Of a stretch of 64,000 nt of DNA, positions 1-11,237 are shown in pieces. The notes beneath the pieces are model-generated. The model saw only the letters and a list, made by a program, of their open reading frames with translations. It had not been told where the DNA came from and made no database searches. Position 1 is the first letter of the stretch; each line of letters opens with the position of its first letter. The DNA comes from Embiotoca jacksoni. Its lineage: Eukaryota > Chordata > Actinopteri > Embiotocidae. The position numbers and the translations under genes were made by a program. The stretch lies in the NCBI GenBank assembly GCA_022577435.1, contig JAKOON010000017.1, forward strand, positions 3,183,501-3,247,500, read 5' to 3'.

Positions 1-523
1 GAACTACAGGTATATCGGTGGATATTTTGTCCCGATATAATCCAAATGTATTTACTCCCTCGTCAGTGACAGCTCTCTTAATTCAGCAGGGCAGTCTAAA
101 ATAAGGTTAAGTGTCCATTTTGAATTCTTTCTCGAGCTTTCGCTGCTCAACATCTGGGCAGCGGTGCGACTCGGCTCAGTAGCAGGCCCGCGGTATCGCC
201 ATTAATCAGACCGTAAACCATCTGAATTAGGCGCAGACAGGGGCGATGTCAAGACTCGCGTTCAGTGGACTCGCGGAGGTGTACACGCAATTAAGACTCT
301 TAAAATCGTCACGAATACACAGTCAAAAGGCTTTAAGGATACGGTAGTTTAAAAAAAAAAAAAAAAAAAAGTAAGGATAATGTTACGTGACCTTATCTAA
401 CTAGCTCGGCAGACACAAGCGGGTGTGTTGAGGAGATGCTAAGTCTGCCCCGGGTCGCGCAGATGCAACAAAAAACGTCCAAGTTATGAGTGATCAGATT
501 AAACAACGTCAAGGAAAACTTAC

Positions 524-596
524 CCAGAGAGAGCTGGATGAAGCAGAACACCAGGACTAGTGATTTGCCCGCGGAGAAACCGGGTACGTGCTCCAT
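524..596 (-). CDS. First coding exon (signal peptide) of a secreted/membrane protein, possibly notch2; partial
   Basis: The exon runs from an ATG at 596-594 (A at -3, G at +4, good context) to a consensus donor GTAAGT just below 524. It encodes 24 residues plus one base (phase 1): a short polar start, MEHVPGFSAGKS, then a hydrophobic core, LVLVFCFIQLSL. This is the form of a signal peptide. The remaining exons lie left of the window. From memory, the first coding exon of vertebrate NOTCH2 also encodes about 24 residues of signal peptide and ends in phase 1, and human NOTCH2 sits beside SEC22B. The next gene here is sec22b on the same strand, so notch2 is the best guess. That is inference from exon structure and synteny; the peptide itself has no diagnostic motif. 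Any other type I membrane or secreted protein remains possible. Confidence 0.5.
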
Positions 597-1580
597 ATTT
601 TCTGTAAAATCCACATAAGGTCGCCAGCCCAAAGTTGAGCTGCCTCCCCCGGACGGTTCGTTCTCAAAGAGTCTCGTTGGGAGATGGCTCGCGCAAAATC
701 TAGAGGGCTAAAAAAAAAAAATAAAAAATAAAAAAAAAGCAGCTGTGGTGCCAAATTAAAGCATTTGAACTAAATGTTTACATGTGGTCCACAAGTCGTT
801 CCGATAGAACAAATAAAAACGACACATAAATGTACTTCTAGTAGTCACACACGGCGCTGAAAAAAAACGTCCACCTCTCTGCGCTCCCCCGTCACTGAAG
901 TCACTGAGAGCGAAGAAACAAAAACACATATCCTTCCGCTGGAGTCAATGAGGATCTATTGTCAGGTTAAAAAGATGGTCAAAACTTAAAGAAAGGCTTG
1001 TATGTAGATTAGGCGTGCTTATTGCCTCTTTATTAAATTATTATTGCTCGAGTAATATTTTTTATACTCAACAAAAAAAGGAGCAAAAGTTAAAAGTTGT
1101 TGTTTTCTGTGTCGCCGCGGCGGAGGAATTTTTTTTTTTCTCTCATTTTTCTACTTCTCGGGGCTGGTATGACTCAAAATTAACCCTTTCTGTGAATTTC
1201 ATTTCTTTTCCTCCTCCTCGTGAACTGCACGCTTTCCCCGGTATGTCTTTAAACACCCACTCTTTACTCACTTTTTTTTTCGTTGCCCTAACAGTTAAAT
1301 GCCAGGATATTGTGCCCGTGTTCAGGTCCGCGGCGTTACAGCTGCAGTTTGCAGGTAATTTGGGCGGTGAAATCTCGATTTTGGAGACATATAGTGGTAG
1401 ATTATAAACAATGACTTGCTGATCTAAAAAGAAAAAAAAAATACGTGCACATGTCCGATGTCCAAATACCAACATCTTTGCTTGTTTTTGTTCATTTCGT
1501 CGCTGCTAATTAGGAAATTTAGGCTCACAGGCAGATTAATGCATCGAGGGGAGTTTCTCTTTCACAGCTTTTTTTTTTTT
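597..1580. other. 5' flank and probable promoter/5'UTR of the leftmost gene
   Basis: This is upstream of the signal-peptide exon, which reads leftwards. It contains CpG dinucleotides (for example near 620-700 and 840-900), A-rich runs at about 709-738 and T-rich runs near 1130 and 1260. No TATA box or clear exon was recognised. The TTTTACAG just upstream of the ATG (minus strand) could be a splice acceptor, so the ATG exon may be preceded by a non-coding exon. Short open frames here are low-complexity and not supported. Confidence 0.4.
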
Positions 1581-1582
1581 TA

Positions 1583-3060
1583 CCAGGTAGGTAGGTAGGT
1601 GGGTAGGTAGTTACTTTATTAATCCCCAAGGGGAATTTTTTTTTTGTTGCTACAGCTGCATTTATAGATACAGGAAAGCAATAAAATAACAGTCAAAATA
1701 TTAAATATAAAAATGCACAGTATATACAGTACAGTATATATATATATATATATATATTTTATATTTAAACAAACAAGAAACACAGATAACAGTGTTATTG
1801 TTGTGTGATGGATTTTGCCAGAGGTGAGTTATTGTACAGTCTTATTGCAGTGGGCAGTAATGATCTCCTGTATCTGTCCTTGTGACAGCGGAGCTGGAGG
1901 AGTCTATTGGAGAAAGTGCTCCGCTGTCCCTGCAGCAGGTGGTGGAGAGGGTGGTCAGGATTATCCAATATGGATAATAGTTTGTTCAGCGTCCTCCTCT
2001 CCACCACCTTTTCCAGGCTGTCCAGTTTGTAGCCGATGATGGAGCCGGCCTTCTTAACCAGTTTGTTAAGTCTGTTGGTGTCTCCGGCTCCAATGCTGCT
2101 CCCCCAGCAGACCCCAGCGAAGTACAATGCACTGGCCACAACAGACTGGTAGAACATCTCCAACATCTTGCTGCACACATTGAAGGATCGGAGTTTCATC
2201 AAGAAAAAGAGTCGACTCATCCCCTTCTTGTAGACAGCGTAGATGTTGGTCTTCCAGTTCAGTCTGTTGTTGATGGACACACCCAGGTACTTGTACTCCT
2301 CAACCATGTCCACCTCCTCTCCCAGAACTCTCAGCGGTTGTGGAGCCGTCGTCTTCCTCCTGAAGTCGACCACCATCTCTCTGGTCTTGGCCACGTTCAG
2401 GAGCAGGTGATTTCTTCCCGCCCACTCCACAAAGTCCTCCACTACTGCCCTGTACTCCTCCTCCCGTCCATCCCTTATACACCGACCACTGCAGAGTCAT
2501 CAGAGAACTTCTGCAGATGGCAGGACTCTGAGTTGTACTGGAAGTCAGTTGTGTATAAGGTGAACAGGAAGGGGGACAGAACAGTTCCCTGAGGAGCTCC
2601 AGTACCACTGATCACCTCATCAGACAGCACACCGCCCAGACGGACAAACTGTGGTCTGCCTGTCAAGTAGTCAGTGATCTAGGAGACGGTGGATGTGTTC
2701 ACCTCCACCACCCGCAGCTTCTCACTCAGCAGCAGTGGTTGGATGGTGTTAAATGCACTGGAGAAATCAAAGAAAGTGATTCTCACAGAGTCACCGGTTC
2801 CATCCAGGTGTGACTGAGCTCGTTGCATCAGATAGATGAAGGTGTCGTTCACTCCCATATGAGGCTGGTATGCAAATTGCAGCGGGTCCAGTGAAGATTT
2901 CACCAGCGGCCTGAGGTGGGCCAAGACCAGCCTCTCCAGCACCTTCATCACATGAGATGTGAGGGCAACCGGTCGGTAGTCGTTGAGGCCGGATGGAGTC
3001 GTCTTCTTCGGTACAGGAACCAGGCAAGTGTTGATGGATGCTGTGTATCAACAGGTTTCA
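1583..3060 (-). mobile_element. 5'-truncated, broken non-LTR retrotransposon (LINE; jockey/CR1/L2/Rex-like)
   Basis: Read on the minus strand, this encodes the back two thirds of a LINE reverse transcriptase and the C-terminal region that follows it. Visible motifs are the palm block FFDFSSAFNT (about 2770), GAPQGTVLSPFLF (about 2590), FSDD in place of the usual FADD (about 2500), the YKYLGV block (about 2290), and a terminal cysteine-containing helix-rich region ending at a stop near 1795. The copy is dead: a TAG interrupts the frame at 2679-2681, the frame shifts near 2475, and the 5' part (endonuclease and N-terminal RT) is missing. The 3'UTR runs to 1583 and ends with a CCCC...GGGG hairpin, TTAATAAAGT, and a CTAC tetranucleotide tail. 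It lies between the leftmost gene and sec22b. The clade is a guess from motif style; L2/Rex1-like fits best. Confidence 0.85.
1735..1757. repeat. (TA)n microsatellite inside the LINE 3'UTR
   Basis: About eleven TA units interrupt the LINE 3'UTR. The related copy at 40,253-40,440 lacks this run at the matching position, so it expanded after insertion. Confidence 0.8.
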
Positions 3061-4870
3061 GGTTAGTCACCACTTTCTCAGGTGCAAATAGTTATAGCTC
3101 TGTCAGCATACTAAATGGTATGCCATTTAAAAGTTTTTAAAGAATTTTTGCTCACTAAGGAATTGTTTCAAAAATGCATTTGTCATGGGTTAAGAGTTAT
3201 AGTTTGTATGTCTGCTTCAAAAGTACAACATAAAAATGATGACTACAAAAAGGGCTTACAGATATATTCGATTCTTTTTTTAATTTTTCATAATTTGATC
3301 ATCTTTAGAGCTGAAATACTTGTTAAATGAATCAGCTGCTTAAACCCTTGTTCCTTTTAAGTAGGTTTAAAGTGGTTATTACATAGTGACGCATTTTTCC
3401 TTTTTACTTACTTGAAGAAAAAACATTTATCAATAGTTAATCCTTTCCAAGACCACAGTACTGCTTTATTTTTCTGGAGCGCACGTAAACACAAGAGAAC
3501 CTCAACACTTTCCTGTACTCATTCACCCATTCACAGACAGGCACACTGTCTTTATAAACCATTACTGATCACAGAAATGCCAAACTAATTATCCCTTATC
3601 AGTGTGAATGATCCAGGTGTAAATCACAGGCTCATCACAATAACAAGTCCACGTCTCATACCAGTGATTTGTTTGTCTTTACACCCCATTAGAGAAACAT
3701 TGCCGAGCCTCCTGCTGCTGCGACCGGCCCTTTGTCCTCTATTCAACCCTGCTGAAAGGCCTGGAACCAGAGGAGAGCAAATTGATCTCCTCAGGGGTCC
3801 GCACTGACAATGCTTTTGTTGCTGTGGCCAATGTCAAGCTCTTGCTCTCTATGTGTGGTTGGATGTCAGGTGCTGGCACGACAACAAGTGTTGTTCGGGC
3901 ATTTGGTCAGATGCCGTTTTTATTGATAAACCCTGCCTTAAGCTTTCAAGTATTTCCACTATCCCTCTACATATGTGCCACTTTCTGAGTATATCCTATA
4001 TTCATATTTTGGAAATTCCATCATGTGTTGGTGAGGTTGAAATTTAAATTCAAAATTCCTCTTCTGATACAAATCCAGTGGTGCTGTGAGCCAACAGTAT
4101 CATGATATAAATCAGATCCGAGGATCACTTTGTCTGCAGCACTGTTTTCCTAATGATGTCACTCCAGATGTGGGCCTCTGTAGTTAGAGAAAGATGGGGT
4201 GAGAAAGGGTGTGGCTCTGCCTTGTGAGCAGAAAATGCTGATTATTTCCTCTTTGCCTTTGCTCTGACAAAAGACTACCACAGAAGTCTGACTTGGGTTC
4301 AGACCAGAAAAAATATAAACCATTTGAAAACAAAGTATCAGCAGAGCTCAATCTCATTGATGCTTTAAATCCCATTGAGGCAACTTTTTTATTGAGTTAA
4401 TTAACAATTACAACTTCAGATCTCTTGTTTAATATGACAAAAGTTCTTTAAGTTTATCGGGTAATAAACATAGATGAGATAATTACAGCTGTTTGTGCTC
4501 AACACATTTATATACAGTGTTAAAAATCAGTTTTATCATCCGGAGACTAAATGACTTTTGGAAACAAAAGAAAATAAATGGGTGTGTCTTTAGAGCTTCT
4601 GTTTTAATGCAGCACATTTTGGATGAACTTTATGGGTATTCGTTTTTTTTGTATTTCAGGTACACCACAGAGTTGTAATAAAACTTGGTCTGGATCAGAG
4701 CCATCAGTTGCTACCATGTGGGCGAGAGAGCCGCTTTCATCAATGTTGGGGCTCTTCACACTGATTTGGAGCTCATCAGTCAGGGTGACTCTAGCTGTCA
4801 GTCAGTAGATGTATCCTGCAGAGCATGGTGTTCAGGTGGCAGATAGTAATGACTGATTACACTGAGGACA

Positions 4871-4873
<3 letters not shown>

Positions 4874-4917
<44 letters not shown>

Positions 4918-4920
4918 CGC
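4874..4920. repeat. (GT)n-(GC)n compound microsatellite
   Basis: About 17 GT units pass directly into six GC units. This mix of alternating purine-pyrimidine steps is a classic Z-DNA-prone sequence. Confidence 0.95.
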
Positions 4921-6358
4921 TCTTGTGCATTCCCCTTAACCATAAACACGCCATCTTCTCATGGGCGTGATAGCTATGGGAAACCAAATCAGTGCCTGTT
5001 ATTTAAGAAGGTTACTCTGCCTTTACATTTCAAGATGGCAGACAGGACAGTCAGTATGAAGTGTGTATATGATGCCGTTCTATAATTAGTAGCAGCAAAG
5101 ACTGATAGACTTTTTATTGCCCGGCTGTTGCAGCTGATTTGCTAATGTCAACATAACTGAGGTGGCTCTTGTTCACTGGGTCTGGAGGATTTTATGTACA
5201 TATATTCACTCTTTTTGAACTGTAGCATTTTTGAAAACAACACGGTTAACCTTTAGGGCAGCTATGCAGGCTCCACTCAGATCAGGTTTTACTTTATACA
5301 AGTGTTGACTAAAAGGCTTTGCTGAGATAAGCATTTATGAACCTCGAGCATTAGGTGTGAAGTTCTGATGCCTATGGTGCCTCTGTCACATGTTGTGCTG
5401 GAATCATCGTCTGTCTAATGTCATCTTTACTATGTAAGCAGATCTGGTGGACAGGAAGCTAAAGGGGGGTATATTTAGGGTTGATTATCACCTCTTCTTT
5501 TCACAGTGACCTGTTTTGACTGCTTTAAGAAGAGGCAGCATGCAGAGAGTTTTACATTTGTGCTTTGCATGCCCCCTTTCCAATAGGATAAAAGACCTGT
5601 GGATATATTGAGTCAAGGTTTGAATTGAATTAGTGAAGCTGGGGTGGAAGGTGATGTTTTACTCGGTGGCTATGACCGTGATCGGTTCAGGTTTAAATCT
5701 CCTTGGATGCTAATTAGGTCAACAAGATGAGAAGCCACATGGTCTCTAATTTACAGAGCGATATAGATCTGATACATAATTTTTCCAACTATTTCAATCA
5801 CAGTAAATCATGTTCCTGTGTGAACTTGAGGTTATATGAGCCAAATGTCAACATGGGGGCAGATAATGCTCTCATAAGTTTAAAAAAGCTCCCAGATCAG
5901 CACTAAACCATTGTAATCATTTACTTGGTTGACATGAAGTAATCTCCAAAGAAAGTAAACATACCTGCGCAAGTTATTTTATAGGCTGCAGTTTAATTGT
6001 AAAATATTAAGATAGGGGTGAAGAGGATAAAATATACAATTTGATTTCATAGTGTATTTGCTCGGAACTAATTTACTGTGAGACCACTAAGACTGAGCTG
6101 AGGTTGTCATCTCAGGGCAGATTTATGTGATTGTCAAGTTAATGAATCCCTTAATAAGCCCACATCTCAGAGCCAACAGCGTCATGTGGCAGACAGCATG
6201 CAAAACAAGGGAAAAATTGTAACACCATCTCCAGTTTTCATTGGTCTTTCATATCAAGCAAGTTTACAGTGCACATTACACTAAGACAGCGTTTGGCTGT
6301 GGTCAGCTTTCTCAGAAAAAACTAATTTGTGAGTATGTTTGTGTGAGAAACCAAGTTG

Positions 6359-6360
<2 letters not shown>

Positions 6361-6410
<50 letters not shown>
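6361..6410. repeat. (GT)n microsatellite
   Basis: About 25 uninterrupted GT units; intergenic. Confidence 0.95.
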
Positions 6411-6413
<3 letters not shown>

Positions 6414-6575
6414 TGTGCGTCATGGCGTTCCACAGTGGTCAAAGGTGCAGGAGTCAGCAAGTGTGAAGGCACGATGTGACCAAGGGTGATGTGGGCAGAG
6501 ACCTCAGTCAGGGGGTCCCTGACGAGGAGAAGAGGGGTGCTGGCAGAGAGGTGATGAAGGAAAGGTGTGAGGAGG

Positions 6576-6578
<3 letters not shown>

Positions 6579-6653
<75 letters not shown>

Positions 6654-6657
6654 CGCA
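6579..6657. repeat. (GT)n-(GC)n compound microsatellite
   Basis: About 33 GT units followed by GCGCGCGCGC, the same GT-to-GC transition as at 4,874-4,920. It lies 170 bp from the preceding GT tract. Confidence 0.95.
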
Positions 6658-6864
6658 TGTGAACACATGGTAAATGGTAAATTGACCTGGGCTCTGGCAG
6701 GGCCAGGTGGACAGGAATGTGCTGTTGTGTGTGGATGGGATCCTCCCTTGAGCGCCCCAGCATGCCCACCATCACCCCACACTAGCAGGCTATTTATATT
6801 ACGCTGTGGGAAAATAACGGCCCCGGCAGTGTCATCTGGGTCCTGCAAAGTTTATTTCCTCACC

Positions 6865-6880
6865 CACACACACACCCCCC

Positions 6881-6942
<62 letters not shown>
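6865..6942. repeat. (CA)n microsatellite with a C-run
   Basis: A CA tract is broken near 6,875-6,883 by a run of C and then continues for about 30 units. With the GT tracts at 6,361 and 6,579, three long dinucleotide arrays of opposite polarity lie within 600 bp. Confidence 0.95.
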
Positions 6943-8311
6943 ACCCTGCTTCCCAACTCCGAGTCACAAACAACTTAAGGACAAACTACAGCACATAGCC
7001 TAACGGTTACATTAGCCTTTTAAACTCACATTATTACTGCCTACCTTCTCAGTTATCCTTGAGTCACCCTAAAACAAAAATCAGCTGGGTTCACCTCACA
7101 ATGGAAGGTTCAGATTTTGACTTTTGCAGAAGAGCAAGTCAAGCTAAGCTAAAAACCCAAGGCAAGATGTTTTATGTAGTTTGTAACACTTTTAGTAACA
7201 CTTCCTAAGGAAAGACTAGGAAACAGATTTGAAACACTTTGATAGGATTTTAAATACTCACACACACCACATCTGCACTCATGCATGCAGAACTCCCATT
7301 TGTGGAAAGCAAACATTCCTCAGACTTCTAAAACCGTACTTCTGGGATGAATACAGTTTTACTGTCAGCTGCAAGAAGCAAATATGCAGATAGAAATCAA
7401 ATGAAGGTATAAATTATGTTTATCACATAAACATGTGAACAGGCAACGACTGCACAGTTTTAACACAGCTCTTGGTGTGACTACAACAAACCTGTTTCCA
7501 CAAGAGACCAACTGGAACCACATTTTAAGTTGTTGTATTTGTATAGGTTGATGTTAGTTTTGATGCCCCCTGCAGCTTATAATTCTGGAAGCAACCCACA
7601 AATACAAGAATGAGAATGTAATGGAATCTAGTGAAAAAAAATATAACTGCACTGTGTGGATTAACCTAAAATGACCATATGGCTCTTTTGTAACCTAAAC
7701 CCTGAACTGTCTTTAAAATACGATGTAATGATCATTTAACATGGCACAAACCAACCAAAGTGTAAGATGAAACAGTAACCTTTTTTCCATGATCTGATAG
7801 CAGAAGGAAACTAATTTGCACTAAAGGTTAAGGCATTTTTAGATGGCTGGAGTTGGTGGAACTGATTTAGAAAAAGGGATTTATAGTAAAGGACCTGAAG
7901 TTGGTACTGTGACCTCTGCAAGTCATTCACCTTCACAAAACAACGCCTTATGATACCTGGAGTTGACAAAAGGTCTCACAGAGGGTAAATTGAGTCCTAC
8001 CAACTCCCACCCAAGTTCCTCTTATCTATTAACACATAGTATAAAAGGACCCACACAAGTACACTTTAGCACAAATCAATGCCAAAACATAAAAACTCAA
8101 AGATACTGACACGCACACGTCAAGCTTCTTCCAGCCTGCCCCGATCTCCGAGCAACCTGATCTAACATCAGAGTAATGGCATGAGAACATCAGAGCCTGG
8201 ACAGATATGAGAAACTATACTAAAACATTCACAAATAAAAAACTGTGCATGGGTTTAAGTTACAAAGTGCATAAAATGACACACTTGCCCTAAAAGACAA
8301 AACACAGAGCG

Positions 8312-8334
8312 CACACACACACACACACACACAC
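8312..8334. repeat. (CA)n microsatellite
   Basis: About 11 CA units; intergenic. Confidence 0.9.
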
Positions 8335-8999
8335 GGCATACAAATAACATGGGTCATGGATAAAACAAACATGGAACATGAACAAGATGATATGCATAAA
8401 ATTGAGGCATTACACAAAGTGAAAACATATTTAGCAGCCCTGGCCTGGCCAAAATGACACGTGTTATATATTTAGTACCTATTGTGGGTGGAGGAAATTA
8501 TTCTGCTTCTTAAGGTAAATACAAATGTATAAAAACCATCAGATTATTTGAAGAATCACACATCACAAATCTGAAAACAGGCCGGATTTTATGACCTCAG
8601 AGCTTTCTTAGTGTAGCTCCAAAATTTGCCCAGTCACTGATCACTAATCTTTTCATTTTCTCAAATAAAATGTTTTTTTCACGTAAAAAACAACAACATT
8701 TTAATGATACATTCTTCCTGCCTGACGTCATTCGTTTCACTTCAATATCTCTGTCTGGTTGAGCGTGTTTCAGGAGTGTTTGGCGTTTTCTCCATTGTCA
8801 ATGTGTAACATATGTGCAGACCGTGTTTCTCTGCATGTTTGTGTGCAGAACTCACACGCTGAAAGTTCAGGAGAGTGTAAAGTGAGTGGGCTCGGCATAT
8901 CTTCCAGGGTTAATTGTATCATAAATTCACAAGCTGCTAAAAGACAAGCATGGCTGGAATTCACACTTCAGCCCTCACTTTCTCAGCCACAGCTCAGCA

Positions 9000-9000
<1 letters not shown>

Positions 9001-9050
<50 letters not shown>
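9001..9050. repeat. (GT)n microsatellite
   Basis: About 25 GT units followed by an imperfect CGTGTGCG tail. Confidence 0.95.
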
Positions 9051-9051
<1 letters not shown>

Positions 9052-10189
9052 ACGTGTGCGTATGCGTGTGCGTGTCTGATATGACACTATTAATAAAGGA
9101 ACAATGTTTTCTATTTGATCAAATGGAGAGATAAATGAAAAAACCTGGGAAAAGAGAGAAGGAACTGAGATACATATTTACTCTGCTGTACATTACATCA
9201 AGATAGTAATCATAAACCTTCAGTAATTCATCGACATACAATTCAATATTGCAAATGTGTGTTTTTGACTAGGCACTGATTCATGGCTCCGTGCAAAGCA
9301 TCTCTCCAAGTGTGACATGCATTTATATATGTGAGTTTCACTTGTTCCTCCTTTTTCTTGCTTTCTCTCTCTGTATCCTGTTTTTGTTCGCACCACATTT
9401 ATTTGCACACCTAAAGGGCAATTTTAGCGCCCAGCAAGAGATGGAGGTAAATATGTAGCGCTGGGACAAAAGATAACTAACTACAATGGTTTTATTACAG
9501 AGTTAAAGGTGCGTGATATGCAGTATTATGATGGGAAGGTGTGCGGGAATCATCACTGGTCTGTGATGAGGTGATAAAGCATACGCAGAGTGGTCTGGGT
9601 CTGTGCGTAACCTCTGTGAGAAGCTCCCGGTTCCCAGGACCCGGTGTGTACGTTTGTGGGGCAATAACTCACCAGGTCCTTTGACTTCCTCTTTCGGCCT
9701 TCTGCGTTTTATGACCCTCTCCTCTGCCATACAGCTGCTGTCTCCGCAGCGTCCCTTTTCTCTGATTGGAGTTTGAGGGAAGAGGATGAAGGGGAAGAGA
9801 CCGGGAAGCAGCTGGGATGAGGTGGGAAGTTGGTTTGATGAAACACATTTTTATCACGACCAAACTACATATGTACGGTGGGAAACTAGCAGCCACATAA
9901 TGAGACTGAATTTCCTTCTTCTTTTTTTCCCCACTTCATTTAACACTATTTCTATTTGACCGGCTGAAAAAAAAAAAGATGTAGATAGGTTTTCTATCTA
10001 CTATAAATGTACAGTAAATTACCATTGAAGGCTTCACACTAAATCGCTGAGTCAAAATGTACCCAATTTGGGTCAAAAGAGCACCAGTTCAATAATAGGT
10101 GAACTTCACCCTGTGACCATGTTGAAAACCTCTCAAGACAAGGAGTTGTTTTGACCCAGTGGTATAGTCATTTTTAGCCATGTTTAGTG

Positions 10190-10615
10190 ACACGACTCTC
10201 GGGATGGCAATGTCGGTCCGTCAGTTGGTCTACCACTAAAATATTTCAGCAACTATTCTGTGCAGATAGGCTATTTGTGATTCCCAAAGGAAGAATTATG
10301 ACCCTGACACCCTGACCTTTCTTCTGGATGCACTGACAGCTCAAATTATCTGGTATATAAACACTATTGGATGGATTACCTCTCCCCAGGATTAGTTACA
10401 TTAAATTTGGTGGTCCTTGATGTTACTTGTATCGCCATCATCATTTCTGACCATACACCTGCAAAATGACATTCATATCCACCTCAGTTGTATCTTTTCT
10501 GTATGTTTACTAAAAACTAAAATGTGGAACATGCAAATATTATGCTTGCTGGGCATGAAATTAGCATTTTGCCACTGTAGCATGACTGTAGACTCATTCG
10601 TGCTACTCTTGGGTT
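10190..10615. repeat. Old interspersed repeat (teleost type)
   Basis: The block beginning near GGGATGGCAATGTCGGTC, continuing through 'ctaccactaaaatatttcagcaa' and ending in ATG/TAGC-rich sequence resembles a diffuse repeat that I remember as common in percomorph intergenic DNA. It has no coding content and no clear ends. The assignment is from memory of its wording and needs a repeat-library search. Confidence 0.45.
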
Positions 10616-10619
10616 AAAA

Positions 10620-11197
10620 CTAAGGGTGCAAACAGTTTACATTTATACTGAAATGTACTGATGGCTGCACGCTCATCAGTTTGTGCAACCAATAATACAT
10701 GTGTGGCAGATTTCAGATAAAACCTGAACCTGTTGTGTTAAACACTGGGTCAAAGCAAATCCTTCCAAGTAATGAGATCAAATCTGTGAGGCTAAGCGGA
10801 TGTGGGGCGCACAGGGACAGAATCAATGTATGCAAAATACATTTTCATCACAGTACACTGTCTGCATGTTTGCTTCAAAGTTTAAAGCTAATGGGATGTA
10901 GTTAGTCTGACAGAAACATGACTGAAACTCTCTGTCTGAATTTGTGTGCTCTCGTGACTTTCGAAGGGAAGTGGTTGAAGATGAAGGTCAAGGTCACGTT
11001 ACTTGAATGTCTCTGTTTCTTTAAGACACAGGAAAAAGTCAAGTGTGGGTGAAGGTCTTGTGGCTCTATCTGTCTTTGGCAGGAAATTCAATCACGATAG
11101 GGTACTATCAGTTGTCAAGAGGAAACACTGCAGATCTTGTTCTTGAAAATTGCTAAATGTGTCGAAGGCAACTAACCTTCCTACCTGTCTCAATTAT

Positions 11198-11237
<40 letters not shown>

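Larger units (their letters stand above)
3061..10185. other. Intergenic stretch with microsatellites, no supported gene
   Basis: About 7 kb of AT-rich sequence between the LINE and an older repeat. I found no exon with conserved coding content, no tRNA and no rRNA. The only clear structures are the CA/GT microsatellites listed separately. The open frames over these tracts, (CV)n and (TH)n, are translation of the repeats. The first part (3,061-3,400) may be more degraded repeat, but I could not assign it. Confidence 0.6.

Noticed and set aside
1015..1475. 110-130-residue open frames on both strands
   Set aside because: T/A-rich runs and no family match. They overlap each other on opposite strands.
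6281..6978. Open frames of 65-164 residues encoding (CV)n and (TH)n
   Set aside because: They are translations of CA/GT microsatellites, present on both strands at once.
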